Positions 31,951-41,252 of a DNA stretch of 64,000 nt are shown piece by piece; the stretch's first letter is position 1; each line of letters opens with the position of its first letter. A program made the translations under genes and the position numbers. Under the pieces are notes generated by a model. It was given only the letters and a program-made list of their open reading frames with translations. It did no database searches and was not told the origin of the DNA. The DNA is from Aphodoplasma sp045541115 (GTDB lineage Bacteria; Bacillota; Clostridia; UBA1381; UMGS1253): NCBI GenBank assembly GCA_045541115.1, contig JAZQIM010000020.1, forward strand, positions 62,001-126,000, read 5' to 3'.

Positions 31951-32784
31951 ATGGCGATTAAAAAGTATAATCCTACTTCTCCTGCAAGAAGGTTTATGAC
32001 AGTTTCCGCTTTCGAGGAAATCACTACAAATACTCCGGAGCGTTCATTGTTAGAACCACTTAAGAAAAATGCAGGCAGAAACTCATATGGCAGAATCACC
32101 GTTCGTCATCGCGGCGGCGGAAATCGCAGAAAATACAGAGTAATCGACTTTAAGAGAAATAAAGATGGCATAATAGCAAATGTTATGACAATCGAGTACG
32201 ATCCGAACAGAAGTGCAAACATCGCACTTTTACAGTACGAGGACGGCGAAAAGAGATACATCATTGCACCGTATGGTCTTAAGGTTGGCGACAAGATTTT
32301 AAGTGGCGCCGGCGCAGACATTAAACCGGGTAATGCAATGGCTATCGAATACATTCCCGTTGGTACACTTATCCACAACATTGAGCTTTCACCCGGTCGT
32401 GGTGGTCAGCTTGTTCGTGGAGCAGGCACAAGCGCACAGCTTATGGCTAAAGATGGTGGCTATGCTCAGGTACGTCTTCCATCCGGCGAAGTTCGTATGA
32501 TAAGACTTGATTGCAAAGCTACAATCGGTCAGGTTGGTAACATCGATTATGAAAACATCAAAATCGGTAAAGCCGGCAGAAAACGCCACATGGGCATCAG
32601 ACCTACTGTTCGTGGTAGCGTAATGAACCCGTGCGATCACCCGCATGGTGGTGGTGAAGGTAAGTCACCTATCGGTAGACCGTCACCGGTTACACCGTGG
32701 GGTAAGCCAGCACTTGGTCTTAAGACACGTTCCAAGAAGAACAAGTCAAACAAGTTTATCGTTAAGAGAAGAAACCAGAAGTAA
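31951..32784 (+). CDS. rplB: 50S ribosomal protein L2
   Basis: A 277-residue protein essential for subunit association and peptidyl transfer. Signatures are IKKYNPTSPARRFMTV at the start and the conserved histidine segment NPCDHPHGGGEGKSPIGR near residue 225. The usual residue before DHPHGGG is Val or Ile, here Cys, a minor variation. The start ATG 31951 has AAGGAG upstream. Confidence 0.97.
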   Translation: MAIKKYNPTSPARRFMTVSAFEEITTNTPERSLLEPLKKNAGRNSYGRITVRHRGGGNRRKYRVIDFKRNKDGIIANVMTIEYDPNRSANIALLQYEDGEKRYIIAPYGLKVGDKILSGAGADIKPGNAMAIEYIPVGTLIHNIELSPGRGGQLVRGAGTSAQLMAKDGGYAQVRLPSGEVRMIRLDCKATIGQVGNIDYENIKIGKAGRKRHMGIRPTVRGSVMNPCDHPHGGGEGKSPIGRPSPVTPWGKPALGLKTRSKKNKSNKFIVKRRNQK

Positions 32785-32828
32785 TATAAATTGAAGAGAT
32801 TTATATTTACCGGAAGGAGGAAGCAAAT

Positions 32829-33101
32829 ATGGGTAGATCAATTAAAAAAGGGCCATACGTTGAAGAAAGGCTCATGAAGAGAATTGTTGCCATGAACGAG
32901 TCTAACACAAAGGCTGTTGTAAAGACTTGGTCAAGAGCATCGACGATATTCCCTGAGATGGTTGGACATACAATTGCTGTACACGACGGAAGAAAGCATG
33001 TTCCGGTGTTTATCAGCGAGGATATGGTTGGCAATAAGCTTGGCGAATTTGCTCCGACAAGGACATATAAAGGCCACGCAGGTGCTAAATCATCTAAATA
33101 A
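32829..33101 (+). CDS. rpsS: 30S ribosomal protein S19
   Basis: A 90-residue head protein of the 30S subunit contacting S13 and tRNA. Family signatures are RSIKKGPYVEERL at the start and the C-terminal FAPTRTYKGHAG. Strong AAGGAGG ahead. Normal length. Confidence 0.97.
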   Translation: MGRSIKKGPYVEERLMKRIVAMNESNTKAVVKTWSRASTIFPEMVGHTIAVHDGRKHVPVFISEDMVGNKLGEFAPTRTYKGHAGAKSSK

Positions 33102-33140
33102 TTAAAGATGTTCGTCAATTGATGAAAGGAGGATACCAAG

Positions 33141-33476
33141 GTGGAAGCTAAAGCAGTTTTAAACTATGCGCGTATCTCAAACCGTAAGGTAGGAATCGTG
33201 CTTGATTTAATAAGAAATAAGCCTGTTGATGAGGCAAAAGCAATACTCAGACATACTCCAAAGGCAGCATCTATATTAGTAGAGAAGCTTTTGGCATCGG
33301 CTGTTGCAAATGCTGAAAACAACTTCAACATGGATACAAACAAATTATATGTTTCTGAAACATATGCAAACCAGGGTCCTACACTCAAGAGAGTAAGACC
33401 GAGAGCACAGGGCAGAGCATTTCGTATCAGAAAGAGAACGAGTCATATAACAATAGTAGTAAAGGAAAAGGAATAA
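33141..33476 (+). CDS. rplV: 50S ribosomal protein L22
   Basis: A 111-residue protein with a long beta-hairpin reaching into the exit tunnel (RVRPRAQGRAFRIRKRTSHI), a known site of macrolide resistance changes. None is evident here from sequence alone. It starts with GTG behind AAAGGAGG, giving EAKAVLNYARISNRKVG. Confidence 0.96.
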   Translation: MEAKAVLNYARISNRKVGIVLDLIRNKPVDEAKAILRHTPKAASILVEKLLASAVANAENNFNMDTNKLYVSETYANQGPTLKRVRPRAQGRAFRIRKRTSHITIVVKEKE

Positions 33477-33492
33477 AGAGAGGAGGTTTCTC

Positions 33493-34167
33493 ATGGGACA
33501 GAAAGTGAATCCACATGGACTTAGAGTTGGTATAATCAAAGATTGGGACTCAAAGTGGTTTGCAAACGATAGCGTTTTTGGCGATACACTTGTTGAGGAC
33601 TATAAAATAAGAAAGTTTTTGAAAAAAGCATTGTATGAAGCAAGCGTTTCCAAGTTTGAGATTGAAAGAAAGGGCACAAAGCTCGTTGTAAACATTTACG
33701 CAGCAAAGCCTGGTATCATAATCGGACGTGGTGGCGAAGAAATCGGCAAGCTTAAGACAAAGCTTGCAAAGCTTACAAACAAGGCTGAAAATGATGTAAA
33801 CATCAACATCGTTGAGATTAAAGTTCCTGATATGTGCGCACAGCTTGTAGCTGAAAACATTGCAGCACAGCTCGAGAGAAGAATTTCCTTCAGACGTGCA
33901 ATGAAACAGTGCATTGGACGTTCAATGAAGATGGGAGCAAAAGGTATAAAGACAGCCGTTTCCGGTCGTTTGGGCGGTGCCGAGATTGCAAGAACAGAGC
34001 AATATCATGAAGGCACAATCCCGCTACAGACCTTGAGAGCAGACATTGACTACGGTTTTGCTGAAGCAGATACAACATACGGTAAGATCGGTGTTAAAGT
34101 TTGGATTTACAAGGGCGAAATTCTTCCGGAAAGCAAAGCTTCAAAGAAAGCGGAAGGAGGCAAATAA
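33493..34167 (+). CDS. rpsC: 30S ribosomal protein S3
   Basis: A 224-residue protein at the mRNA entry channel. It has the opening GQKVNPHGLRVGIIKDWDS, the KH domain motif IIGRGGEEIGKL (about 75-86) and the C-terminal DYGFAEADTTYGKIGVKVWI. A short basic tail follows. AGAGGAGG precedes the ATG. Confidence 0.97.
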   Translation: MGQKVNPHGLRVGIIKDWDSKWFANDSVFGDTLVEDYKIRKFLKKALYEASVSKFEIERKGTKLVVNIYAAKPGIIIGRGGEEIGKLKTKLAKLTNKAENDVNINIVEIKVPDMCAQLVAENIAAQLERRISFRRAMKQCIGRSMKMGAKGIKTAVSGRLGGAEIARTEQYHEGTIPLQTLRADIDYGFAEADTTYGKIGVKVWIYKGEILPESKASKKAEGGK

Positions 34168-34169
34168 TA

Positions 34170-34604
34170 ATGTTATTACCGAAAAGAGTAAAATACAGAA
34201 AGGTAATGCGTGGCAGAATGAAAGGTAAGGCAACACGCGGCAACGTTGTTACCTACGGTGAATACGGTTTGCAGGCTTTAGAGCCGTCATGGATTACATC
34301 AAATCAGATCGAGGCAGCCCGTATCGCGATGACAAGATATATCAAGAGAGGCGGTCAGGTTTGGATTAAGATATTCCCTGACAAGCCTGTTACAGAAAAG
34401 CCGGCTGAAACTCGTATGGGTAGCGGTAAGGGTTCACCTGAGTACTGGGTAGCCGTTGTAAAGCCGGGCAGAGTAATGTTTGAAATCGGAGGCGTATCAG
34501 AGGAAGCTGCTCGTGAGGCTATGCGTCTTGCGATGCACAAGCTACCAATAAAGTGTAAGTTTGTGATGCGTGAGGATAAGGAGGCGTCTGCAGATGAAAG
34601 TTAA
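34170..34604 (+). CDS. rplP: 50S ribosomal protein L16
   Basis: A 144-residue protein near the A-site tRNA elbow. It starts LLPKRVKYRKVMRGRMKG and contains GSGKGSPEYWVAVVKPGR. The start ATG 34170 lies two bases after rpsC and uses the GGAGG in the rpsC end. The reading frame upstream to 34101 overlaps rpsC and is not the gene. Confidence 0.96.
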   Translation: MLLPKRVKYRKVMRGRMKGKATRGNVVTYGEYGLQALEPSWITSNQIEAARIAMTRYIKRGGQVWIKIFPDKPVTEKPAETRMGSGKGSPEYWVAVVKPGRVMFEIGGVSEEAAREAMRLAMHKLPIKCKFVMREDKEASADES

Positions 34605-34785
34605 TGAAATCAGAGATTTAACTACTGAAGAATTGGGTGTTAAATTAAGCGAGCTTAAAGCAGAGCTTTTCAACTTAAGATTTCAAAATGCTACAAACCA
34701 ACTTGATAATCCGATAAAGATTGCAGATGTGAAAAAGAGCATTGCAAGAGTTAAGACAATAATCCGCGAACGCGAATTAGTCTAA
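34594..34785 (+). CDS. rpmC: 50S ribosomal protein L29
   Basis: A 63-residue helical hairpin protein beside L23 at the tunnel exit. It begins KVNEIRDLTTEELGVKL and ends ARVKTIIRERE, both typical. The start at 34594 overlaps the end of rplP by 11 nt and has AAGGAGG 9 nt upstream. Confidence 0.95.
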   Translation: MKVNEIRDLTTEELGVKLSELKAELFNLRFQNATNQLDNPIKIADVKKSIARVKTIIRERELV

Positions 34786-34824
34786 CGGATATGGTTTGTG
34801 TATTTATGAAAGGAGGAAAAAGCT

Positions 34825-35085
34825 GTGTCTGAAGAAAGAAATCAAAGAAAAGTAAGAATCGGTAAAGTTATAAGCAACAAAATGGATAAGACTATAACTG
34901 TAGCGATTGAATATAACGTAAAACATCCACTTTACGGCAAAATCGTAAAGAAAACCTACAAATTAAAGGCGCATGATGAGAACAATATATGTGGCATCGG
35001 CGATAGAGTAAAGGTAATGGAAACAAGACCGCTTTCCAAGCAGAAGCGTTGGAGATTGGTTGAAATCGTTGAGAAGGCTCAGTAA
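34825..35085 (+). CDS. rpsQ: 30S ribosomal protein S17
   Basis: An 86-residue OB-fold protein binding 16S helix 11. Signature segments are RKVRIGKVISNKMDKTITV, KHPLYGKIVKKTYK and RPLSKQKRWRLVE. It starts with GTG behind AAAGGAGG. Confidence 0.96.
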   Translation: MSEERNQRKVRIGKVISNKMDKTITVAIEYNVKHPLYGKIVKKTYKLKAHDENNICGIGDRVKVMETRPLSKQKRWRLVEIVEKAQ

Positions 35086-35115
35086 TAAATCAGACTGAGG
35101 AAGGAGGAGATTTTC

Positions 35116-35484
35116 GTGATCCAACCACAAACAAGAATGAAGGTTGCTGATAACACGGGTGCAAAAGAGATTATGTGTATTCGTGTAATGGGCGGCGGAA
35201 AAAGAAAGTTTGCGAATATAGGCGACGTAGTTGTTGCCAGCGTTAAAAAGGCAACGCCCGGCGGTGTTGTAAAAAAGGGTGACGTTGTTAAAGCTGTTAT
35301 CGTACGTTCAGTAAAGGGCGTAAGAAGAAACGACGGTACACATATCCGTTTCGATGAGAACGCAGCTGTTATAATTAGAGATGATAAGAACCCAAGAGGT
35401 ACACGTATCTTCGGGCCTGTTGCAAGAGAGCTCAGAGATAAAGAGTACATGAAGATTTTATCATTGGCACCCGAAGTATTATAA
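35116..35484 (+). CDS. rplN: 50S ribosomal protein L14
   Basis: A 122-residue protein at the subunit interface. It starts with GTG (IQPQTRMKVADNTGAKEI) and contains the conserved FDENAAVIIRDDKNPRGTRI. Normal length with no insertions. GGAGGAG upstream. Confidence 0.97.
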   Translation: MIQPQTRMKVADNTGAKEIMCIRVMGGGKRKFANIGDVVVASVKKATPGGVVKKGDVVKAVIVRSVKGVRRNDGTHIRFDENAAVIIRDDKNPRGTRIFGPVARELRDKEYMKILSLAPEVL

Positions 35485-35499
35485 GGAGGTGGCGAGACG

Positions 35500-35826
35500 A
35501 TGAATAATAAGCTTCATATAAAGTCAGGCGATACAGTAGTAGTATTGTCAGGCAAGGATAAAGGCAAAAAGGGCAAGGTTTTGAGCGTAAATCCTGAAGA
35601 CCGCAAGGTAATCGTTGAAGGTGTTTCGGTAGCTTCAAGACACACAAAGCCGAGAAAAGCAGGAGAGACGGGCGGTATTCTTAAGAAGGAAACTCCTATC
35701 TATGCTTCAAAGGTAATGCTCGTATGCAGCAAATGTGGCTCCGCCGCAAGAACGGGCCGTAAGATTTTAGAAGATGGTAAAAAGGTTAGATATTGCAAAA
35801 AGTGCAACGAAACGTTGGACGACTAA
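35500..35826 (+). CDS. rplX: 50S ribosomal protein L24
   Basis: A 108-residue assembly-initiator protein of the 50S subunit with an N-terminal KOW motif (KSGDTVVVLSGKDKGKKGKV). The C-terminus carries CSKCG and CKKC pairs, consistent with a small zinc ribbon that many Firmicutes L24 proteins have in reduced form. AAGGAGG lies just before the ATG, inside the end of rplN. Confidence 0.95.
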   Translation: MNNKLHIKSGDTVVVLSGKDKGKKGKVLSVNPEDRKVIVEGVSVASRHTKPRKAGETGGILKKETPIYASKVMLVCSKCGSAARTGRKILEDGKKVRYCKKCNETLDD

Positions 35827-35850
35827 TCTAATGTAAAAGGAGGTTAGAAA

Positions 35851-36396
35851 ATGGCAAGGCTTAAAGAGTTTTACAAAGACCAAGTGGCTCCTGCACTTAT
35901 GCAGAAGTTTGGATATAAGAGCGTAATGCAGATTCCGAAGCTTGATAAGATCGTTATCAACATCGGTTTAGGCGAGGCGCGTGATAACCCGAAGGCAATT
36001 GAAAGCGCTGTAAGCGATCTTGCTCAGATAACAGGTCAGAAGCCGATTATCACAAAGGCAAGAAAATCAGTTGCTAACTTTAAACTAAGAGAAGGTATGA
36101 ACATCGGTTGCAAGGTAACGCTCCGCAACGAAAAGATGTATGAATTTCTTGACAGATTCTTCAATGTAGCACTGCCGAGAGTTCGTGACTTCCGCGGAAT
36201 CAGTGCAAATTCTTTTGACGGCCGCGGCAACTACTCAGTAGGTATTAAGGAGCAGTTGATATTCCCTGAAATCGATTACGATAAGATTGATAAAATCAGA
36301 GGTATGGATATCATAATGGTTACCACCGCAAAGACAGACGAAGAGGCTCGCGAGTTATTGACACTTATGGGTGCTCCGTTCATGTCGGCAAATTAA
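35851..36396 (+). CDS. rplE: 50S ribosomal protein L5
   Basis: A 181-residue central-protuberance protein binding 5S rRNA. Signatures: QIPKLDKIVINIGLGEA, KARKSVANFKLREGMNIG, and FDGRGNYSVGIKEQLIFPEI. AAAGGAGG upstream. Normal length. Confidence 0.97.
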   Translation: MARLKEFYKDQVAPALMQKFGYKSVMQIPKLDKIVINIGLGEARDNPKAIESAVSDLAQITGQKPIITKARKSVANFKLREGMNIGCKVTLRNEKMYEFLDRFFNVALPRVRDFRGISANSFDGRGNYSVGIKEQLIFPEIDYDKIDKIRGMDIIMVTTAKTDEEARELLTLMGAPFMSAN

Positions 36397-36411
36397 GGAG
36401 GTACATGGTAA

Positions 36412-36597
36412 ATGGCTAGAAAAGCGATGATTTTAAAACAGCAGAAGGCTCCCAAGTACAGCACACAGGCATATAACCGCTGTAAGATTTGCGGAAGACC
36501 GCATGCTTATTTAAGAAAGTACGGCATTTGCCGTATCTGCTTTAGAGAACTTGCTTACAAGGGTCAAATCCCGGGAATCAAAAAGGCAAGCTGGTAA
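36412..36597 (+). CDS. rpsN: 30S ribosomal protein S14 type Z
   Basis: A 61-residue zinc-binding S14 with four cysteines in two CxxC pairs (CKICGRPHAYLRKYG and CRICFRELA), the C+ form that needs zinc. It belongs to the spc operon as usual. If a zinc-independent paralogue exists it is not in this window. Confidence 0.96.
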   Translation: MARKAMILKQQKAPKYSTQAYNRCKICGRPHAYLRKYGICRICFRELAYKGQIPGIKKASW

Positions 36598-36692
36598 TCT
36601 ATAGCAAACATATACAGATATGTAAATTAAATTGCTTTGACAGTAGTGCATAAGCTGTCATGGCATCCAAGTTTTTGGAAGGAGGTAAAAAA

Positions 36693-37091
36693 ATGCAAAT
36701 TACAGATCCTATTGCAGACTTGCTAACACGTATCAGAAACGCAAGTTCAGCAAAACACGAAACGGTTGACATCCCCGCTTCCAATATGAAAAAAGCGATT
36801 GCGAAGATTTTGTTGGATGAAGGATATATAAAGAATTTCCAGATTATTGAGGATTCAAAGCAGGGCATTATCAGAGTTACCTTAAAGTATGGCGAGAACA
36901 AATCTAAGGCGATTACAGGCATTAAGAGAGTATCACGCCCCGGACTTCGTATATATGCGGGTGCGGACGAGCTTCCGAAGGTTCTTCGTGGACTCGGTAT
37001 TGCAATTATTTCAACATCAAAAGGTATTATGACTGATAAAGAAGCTCGTGCAAATCACATCGGCGGCGAAGTGCTGGCATTTATTTGGTAG
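36693..37091 (+). CDS. rpsH: 30S ribosomal protein S8
   Basis: A 132-residue 16S-binding protein (opening QITDPIADLLTRIRNA, C-terminal TSKGIMTDKEARANHIGGEV). In enterobacteria S8 is the translational repressor of spc. The start at 36693 follows GGAGG; the frame upstream to 36660 lacks one. Confidence 0.97.
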   Translation: MQITDPIADLLTRIRNASSAKHETVDIPASNMKKAIAKILLDEGYIKNFQIIEDSKQGIIRVTLKYGENKSKAITGIKRVSRPGLRIYAGADELPKVLRGLGIAIISTSKGIMTDKEARANHIGGEVLAFIW

Positions 37092-37129
37092 TATATCGCT
37101 TTGAGTAATAAATAGGAGGTGTAACACAA

Positions 37130-37675
37130 ATGTCCAGAATTGGTAACAGCCCTATTGAGATCCCCGCAGGTGTGGATATCAAAATTGAGGCTGAAAATGT
37201 AGTGACTGTTAAAGGACCAAAGGGTACATTAACAAAGAAGCTACACAAAGATATGATAATTGAAAAACAAGACAATACAATAATCGTAAAAAGACCTTCT
37301 GAGGATAATGAACACAAATCCTTGCACGGACTCACAAGAACACTTATAAATAACATGGTAGTTGGTGTTACGGAAGGATTTTCAAAGACTCTCGAAATCA
37401 ACGGCGTAGGTTACAGAGCAGCAAAGCAGGGCAATAAGCTCTCGCTTACTCTCGGTTTTTCACATCCGGTTGATATGGAGCCTACAGATGGTATTACGAT
37501 TGACGTGCCAAACCCGAACCAGATTATAATTGGCGGAATTGACAAGCAGAGCGTTGGACAGTTCGCTGCAAAGGTTCGTGAGAAGCGCCCGCCTGAGCCG
37601 TATAAGGGCAAGGGTATTAAGTACGCTGATGAAACCATCAAGCGCAAAGAGGGTAAAGCAGGCGGCAAAAAATAA
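37130..37675 (+). CDS. rplF: 50S ribosomal protein L6
   Basis: A 181-residue two-domain protein near the factor-binding site. It begins SRIGNSPIEIPAGVDI and ends with the typical PEPYKGKGIKYADETIKRKE. TAGGAGG upstream. Confidence 0.97.
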   Translation: MSRIGNSPIEIPAGVDIKIEAENVVTVKGPKGTLTKKLHKDMIIEKQDNTIIVKRPSEDNEHKSLHGLTRTLINNMVVGVTEGFSKTLEINGVGYRAAKQGNKLSLTLGFSHPVDMEPTDGITIDVPNPNQIIIGGIDKQSVGQFAAKVREKRPPEPYKGKGIKYADETIKRKEGKAGGKK

Positions 37676-37693
37676 GAAAGGAGTGGATTTTAA

Positions 37694-38047
37694 ATGGTAA
37701 ACAAAAAGTCAAGCAATAAAGCAAGATTAAAGCGCCATTTGCGTATCAGAAAAAAGATTAAAGGTACAGCGCAGTGCCCGCGTCTTAGCGTATTTCGCAG
37801 TCTGAAAAACATGTATGCGCAGCTTATAGATGACGAAAACGGTGTAACAATCGTATCCGCTTCAAGCCTTAAGGACAGCTCATATGGTGGCAATGTTGAG
37901 GCTGCAAAGGAAATCGGTAAAAAGCTTGCCGAGGAAGCTCTTGCAAAGGGCATCAAAACAGTTGTATTTGACAGAAGCGGCTACATTTATCACGGAAGAG
38001 TTGCTGCTCTTGCTGAAGGTGCAAGAGAAGGCGGATTAGAGTTTTAA
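37694..38047 (+). CDS. rplR: 50S ribosomal protein L18
   Basis: A 117-residue 5S rRNA-binding protein with a basic N-terminus (KARLKRHLRIRKKIKGTAQ), RLSVFRSLKNMYAQLIDDE, and the C-terminal FDRSGYIYHGRVAALAEGAR. AAAGGAG upstream. Confidence 0.97.
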   Translation: MVNKKSSNKARLKRHLRIRKKIKGTAQCPRLSVFRSLKNMYAQLIDDENGVTIVSASSLKDSSYGGNVEAAKEIGKKLAEEALAKGIKTVVFDRSGYIYHGRVAALAEGAREGGLEF

Positions 38048-38064
38048 TAAGAAGGAGGGATACC

Positions 38065-38568
38065 ATGCAGGAAAGAATAGACGCAGAAACACTCGATATA
38101 AAAGAAAAAGTTGTTAATATAAGCCGTGTCGCAAAGGTTGTAAAGGGCGGTAGAACTTTTCGTTTCAGCGCACTTGTTGTAGTTGGTGACGAAAATGGTC
38201 ACGTTGGTTACGGTACGGGTAAATCAGCTGAAATTCCGGATGCCATAAGAAAAGGTATCGAGGATGCTAAAAAGAATATGATTACTGTTCCTATGGTAGA
38301 TGGAACTATTCCGCACGAGGTAGTAGGCGTATTCGGTGCAGGAAAGGTGCTCATTAAGCCCGCTGCACAAGGTACAGGCGTTATTGCCGGCGGTCCCGCC
38401 AGAGCGGTACTTGAGCTCGTTGGTATAAGAGATATAAGAACAAAATCTCTTCGTTCCAATAACCCCAGGAACGTGGTAAGAGCCACAATCGATGGTCTTG
38501 CTTCGCTTACATCTGCTGAAGAAGTAGCAAAGAAACGCGGCAAGAGCGTTGAAGAATTGTTGGGTTAA
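38065..38568 (+). CDS. rpsE: 30S ribosomal protein S5
   Basis: A 167-residue fidelity protein at the mRNA channel. Conserved segments are VVKGGRTFRFSALVVVGDEN and LRSNNPRNVVRATIDGLASL. The spectinomycin-loop region appears ordinary. AAGGAGG upstream. Confidence 0.97.
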   Translation: MQERIDAETLDIKEKVVNISRVAKVVKGGRTFRFSALVVVGDENGHVGYGTGKSAEIPDAIRKGIEDAKKNMITVPMVDGTIPHEVVGVFGAGKVLIKPAAQGTGVIAGGPARAVLELVGIRDIRTKSLRSNNPRNVVRATIDGLASLTSAEEVAKKRGKSVEELLG

Positions 38569-38581
38569 GGAGGAAAAGTAA

Positions 38582-38770
38582 ATGGCTGGAGCAAAAACAC
38601 TTAAAATTACGCTCGTTAAAAGCACAATCGGCCGTAAGGATGACCAGATTGCAACTGTTAAGGCACTTGGTCTTCATAAGATCCGTAGCGTAGTTGAGAA
38701 GAAGGATACTCCTCAAATAAGAGGTATGATTAATAAGGTTTCTCATTTGGTCGAGGTAGAGGAAGCTTAA
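38582..38770 (+). CDS. rpmD: 50S ribosomal protein L30
   Basis: A 62-residue protein of the short bacterial form (LKITLVKSTIGRKDDQIATV, LGLHKIRSVVEKKDTPQIRG). AAGGAGG lies a few bases after the rpsE stop. Confidence 0.95.
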   Translation: MAGAKTLKITLVKSTIGRKDDQIATVKALGLHKIRSVVEKKDTPQIRGMINKVSHLVEVEEA

Positions 38771-38802
38771 TTCTAACTTAAAACAAAAGGAGGTGCAGCA
38801 AA

Positions 38803-39243
38803 ATGAGACTCGAAGAACTACAACCTGCACAGGGTTCAAAGTTTGTGGCAAAAAGAAAAGGCCGCGGTCCGGGTTCGGGTAATGGTAAGACAGCTGGTAA
38901 GGGTCACAAAGGTCAAAACGCACGCAGTGGCGGTGGCGTAAGACCGGGCTTCGAAGGTGGCCAGATGCCTATTTACAGACGTTTGCCAAAGAGAGGCTTT
39001 ACCAATATTTTTGCTAAAGAATATGTTACTATTAACGTTGAAGTACTTGATAAATTCGAAAAAGGTACTGAGGTAACAGCAGAGCTTTTAAAGGAAACGG
39101 GAATCATCAGCAAGGTAAAGGACGGAATTAAAATTCTTGGCAGAGGCGAAATTACAAAGCCTTTGACAGTAAAAGCCGCTAAGTTTACCGAATCGGCTGT
39201 CAGCAAGATTGAAGCGGCAGGCGGAAAGGCTGAGGTGATATAA
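38803..39243 (+). CDS. rplO: 50S ribosomal protein L15
   Basis: A 146-residue assembly protein with a glycine-rich basic N-terminus (RKGRGPGSGNGKTAGKGHKG) and GFEGGQMPIYRRLPKRGF. AAAGGAGG upstream. Its stop codon touches the TTG start of secY, so the two are translationally coupled. Confidence 0.97.
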   Translation: MRLEELQPAQGSKFVAKRKGRGPGSGNGKTAGKGHKGQNARSGGGVRPGFEGGQMPIYRRLPKRGFTNIFAKEYVTINVEVLDKFEKGTEVTAELLKETGIISKVKDGIKILGRGEITKPLTVKAAKFTESAVSKIEAAGGKAEVI

Positions 39244-40530
39244 TTGTTTAAGACAATACGTAATGCCTGGGCAATACCGGATTTAAGAAAAAAGATGCTT
39301 TTTACTATCATGATGCTTATCGTATACAGACTCGGCAGCGTTATTCCGGTGCCGGGATTAAGCGCTGAAGCTATGGCAGCTTTCATGGCGCAGGATGGCG
39401 GTATGGGTTTGTTTACACTTCTTGATACGTTCACAGGCGGTGCGTTCTCAAATGCAACAATATTTGCAATGGGTATTACACCGTACATCAATGCATCAAT
39501 TATTATGCAGCTTTTAGCAGTTGCAATTCCTGCACTTGAAAGAATGCAAAAAGAAGGCGAAGAGGGAAGAAAGAAGATCAACAGCATTACAAGATACGGC
39601 ACAGTTGTGCTCGCACTTATACAGGCAATCGGTCTTTACTTCACACTTAGAGCTTACGGTGTTGTTGCAAACCCGGGCTTTATGTCACTTGCAACAATCA
39701 TTCTTACATTTACTGCAGGAACAGCGTTTATCATGTGGGTTGGTGAAGAAATCACAGATAAAGGCATAGGTAATGGTATTTCACTTATCATCTTTGCAGG
39801 TATCGTATCAAGATTACCGCAGGCAGCGATGACGCTATACAATCAGTTCTTAGGTGCTAACCTAACGATTATGAATGCAGTATGGTTCGTGCTCATCTTA
39901 ATATTGAGTGTAGTTATCGTAGGTTTTGTTGTATTCATGAACGAAGCTGAAAGACGTATACCTGTTCAGTACGCAAAACGCGTTGTGGGCAGAAAAATGT
40001 ATGGCGGACAGAGCACAAACATTCCGATTAAGGTCGCTATGGCAGGCGTTATTCCGATTATCTTTGCGTCGAGCATAGTTTCCTTCCCGGCAACAATCGC
40101 ACAGTTTGCCGGCGGAATTCCGCAGGAAGGCTTCTGGCACGGTTTCTTTGAAATAATGTCACCGGGCGGATGGCTTTATGCGATACTTTATTTTGTGCTT
40201 ATAATCTTCTTTACGTATTTTTATACTGCAATGCAGTTTAATCCTGTTGAAATGGCTAACAACATCAAGAGAAACGGTGGTTTTGTACCGGGAATCAGAC
40301 CTGGCAAGCCCACAAGCGACTATATCGCAAAAGTTCTTAACAGAGTAGTATTAGTTGGCGCTCTGTTCTTGGCAGCAATAGCGGTACTGCCGATGCTGTT
40401 TAGCGGAGTTATTCCGAGCATGATGCTTGGCGGTACTTCACTATTGATCGTTGAAGGCGTTGCGCTCGAAACTGTTAAGCAGATCGAGTCACAGATGCTT
40501 ATGCGTCATTACAAGGGATTCCTTGATTAA
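39244..40530 (+). CDS. secY: protein translocase subunit SecY
   Basis: A 428-residue channel subunit with ten predicted membrane helices, forming the SecYEG translocon in the cytoplasmic membrane. It starts with TTG directly after the rplO stop (FKTIRNAWAIPDLRKKML), using the GAGGTGAT at the rplO end. Conserved parts include the plug region near DTFTGGAFS, GVTPY-like GITPYINASIIMQLL, and cytoplasmic loop GQSTNIPIKVAMAGVIPI. Confidence 0.97.
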   Translation: MFKTIRNAWAIPDLRKKMLFTIMMLIVYRLGSVIPVPGLSAEAMAAFMAQDGGMGLFTLLDTFTGGAFSNATIFAMGITPYINASIIMQLLAVAIPALERMQKEGEEGRKKINSITRYGTVVLALIQAIGLYFTLRAYGVVANPGFMSLATIILTFTAGTAFIMWVGEEITDKGIGNGISLIIFAGIVSRLPQAAMTLYNQFLGANLTIMNAVWFVLILILSVVIVGFVVFMNEAERRIPVQYAKRVVGRKMYGGQSTNIPIKVAMAGVIPIIFASSIVSFPATIAQFAGGIPQEGFWHGFFEIMSPGGWLYAILYFVLIIFFTYFYTAMQFNPVEMANNIKRNGGFVPGIRPGKPTSDYIAKVLNRVVLVGALFLAAIAVLPMLFSGVIPSMMLGGTSLLIVEGVALETVKQIESQMLMRHYKGFLD

Positions 40531-40607
40531 AAAACGTTTAGAAGTATAGCTAAAAGGCAATAATTTATGTTGACATTTTATGATGTTCATAAAAGAGGTG
40601 GAACAAA

Positions 40608-41243
40608 GTGAAGTTAGTATTTTTAGGCCCTCCCGGGGCAGGTAAAGGTACGCAGGCAGCATATATTGCTGAAGCTGCTAAAATTCCTACGATTTCCACC
40701 GGGGCAATGCTTCGCGAGGCAATTGCGAACAAAAGCGAGCTCGGAACAGTCGCTGAAGGATTTATCAGCAAGGGCGAGCTTGTGCCGGACGAGGTTGTCA
40801 TCGGAATTGTAAAAGAAAGACTTACGCATGATGATTGCAAAAACGGATATATCCTGGATGGATTTCCGCGCACAGTCGCACAGGCAAAGGCGCTTGACGC
40901 AATGTTACCTGATGCAATCGACATAGCTCTTTCTCTTGAAGTTGAGGACGATAAAATTATCGAAAGACTTACAGGAAGACGCGAATGTGAAAAATGTAAG
41001 GCGACGTTTCATATAGTAAACAATCCGTCGTCAAAAGGTGAAGTGTGCGACAAATGTGGAGCGAAGCTTATACAAAGAGCTGATGACTCTCCCGAGACGA
41101 TTAAAAACCGCATGAGCGTGTATCATGCGCAGACAGAGCCGATTAAGGACTACTACAAGGATTGCGGAAAGCTCACATGCATTGATGGTGTGGGTAGTGT
41201 GGAGGAAATCAGAGCGGCGCTGTTTAAGGCACTTGGCCTTTAG
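40608..41243 (+). CDS. adk: adenylate kinase
   Basis: A 211-residue ATP:AMP phosphotransferase. P-loop GPPGAGKGTQ (7-16), DGFPRTVAQA, and a LID containing a four-cysteine zinc site (CEKCKATFHI ... CDKCGAKL), the Gram-positive type. It starts with GTG behind AGAGGTGG. It is the usual spc-operon neighbour of secY and map. Confidence 0.97.
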   Translation: MKLVFLGPPGAGKGTQAAYIAEAAKIPTISTGAMLREAIANKSELGTVAEGFISKGELVPDEVVIGIVKERLTHDDCKNGYILDGFPRTVAQAKALDAMLPDAIDIALSLEVEDDKIIERLTGRRECEKCKATFHIVNNPSSKGEVCDKCGAKLIQRADDSPETIKNRMSVYHAQTEPIKDYYKDCGKLTCIDGVGSVEEIRAALFKALGL

Positions 41244-41252
41244 GAGGCAATT

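Noticed and set aside
37411..37668. Long antisense reading frames inside ribosomal protein genes
   Set aside because: They mirror strongly biased codon use of the sense genes and lack start signals.
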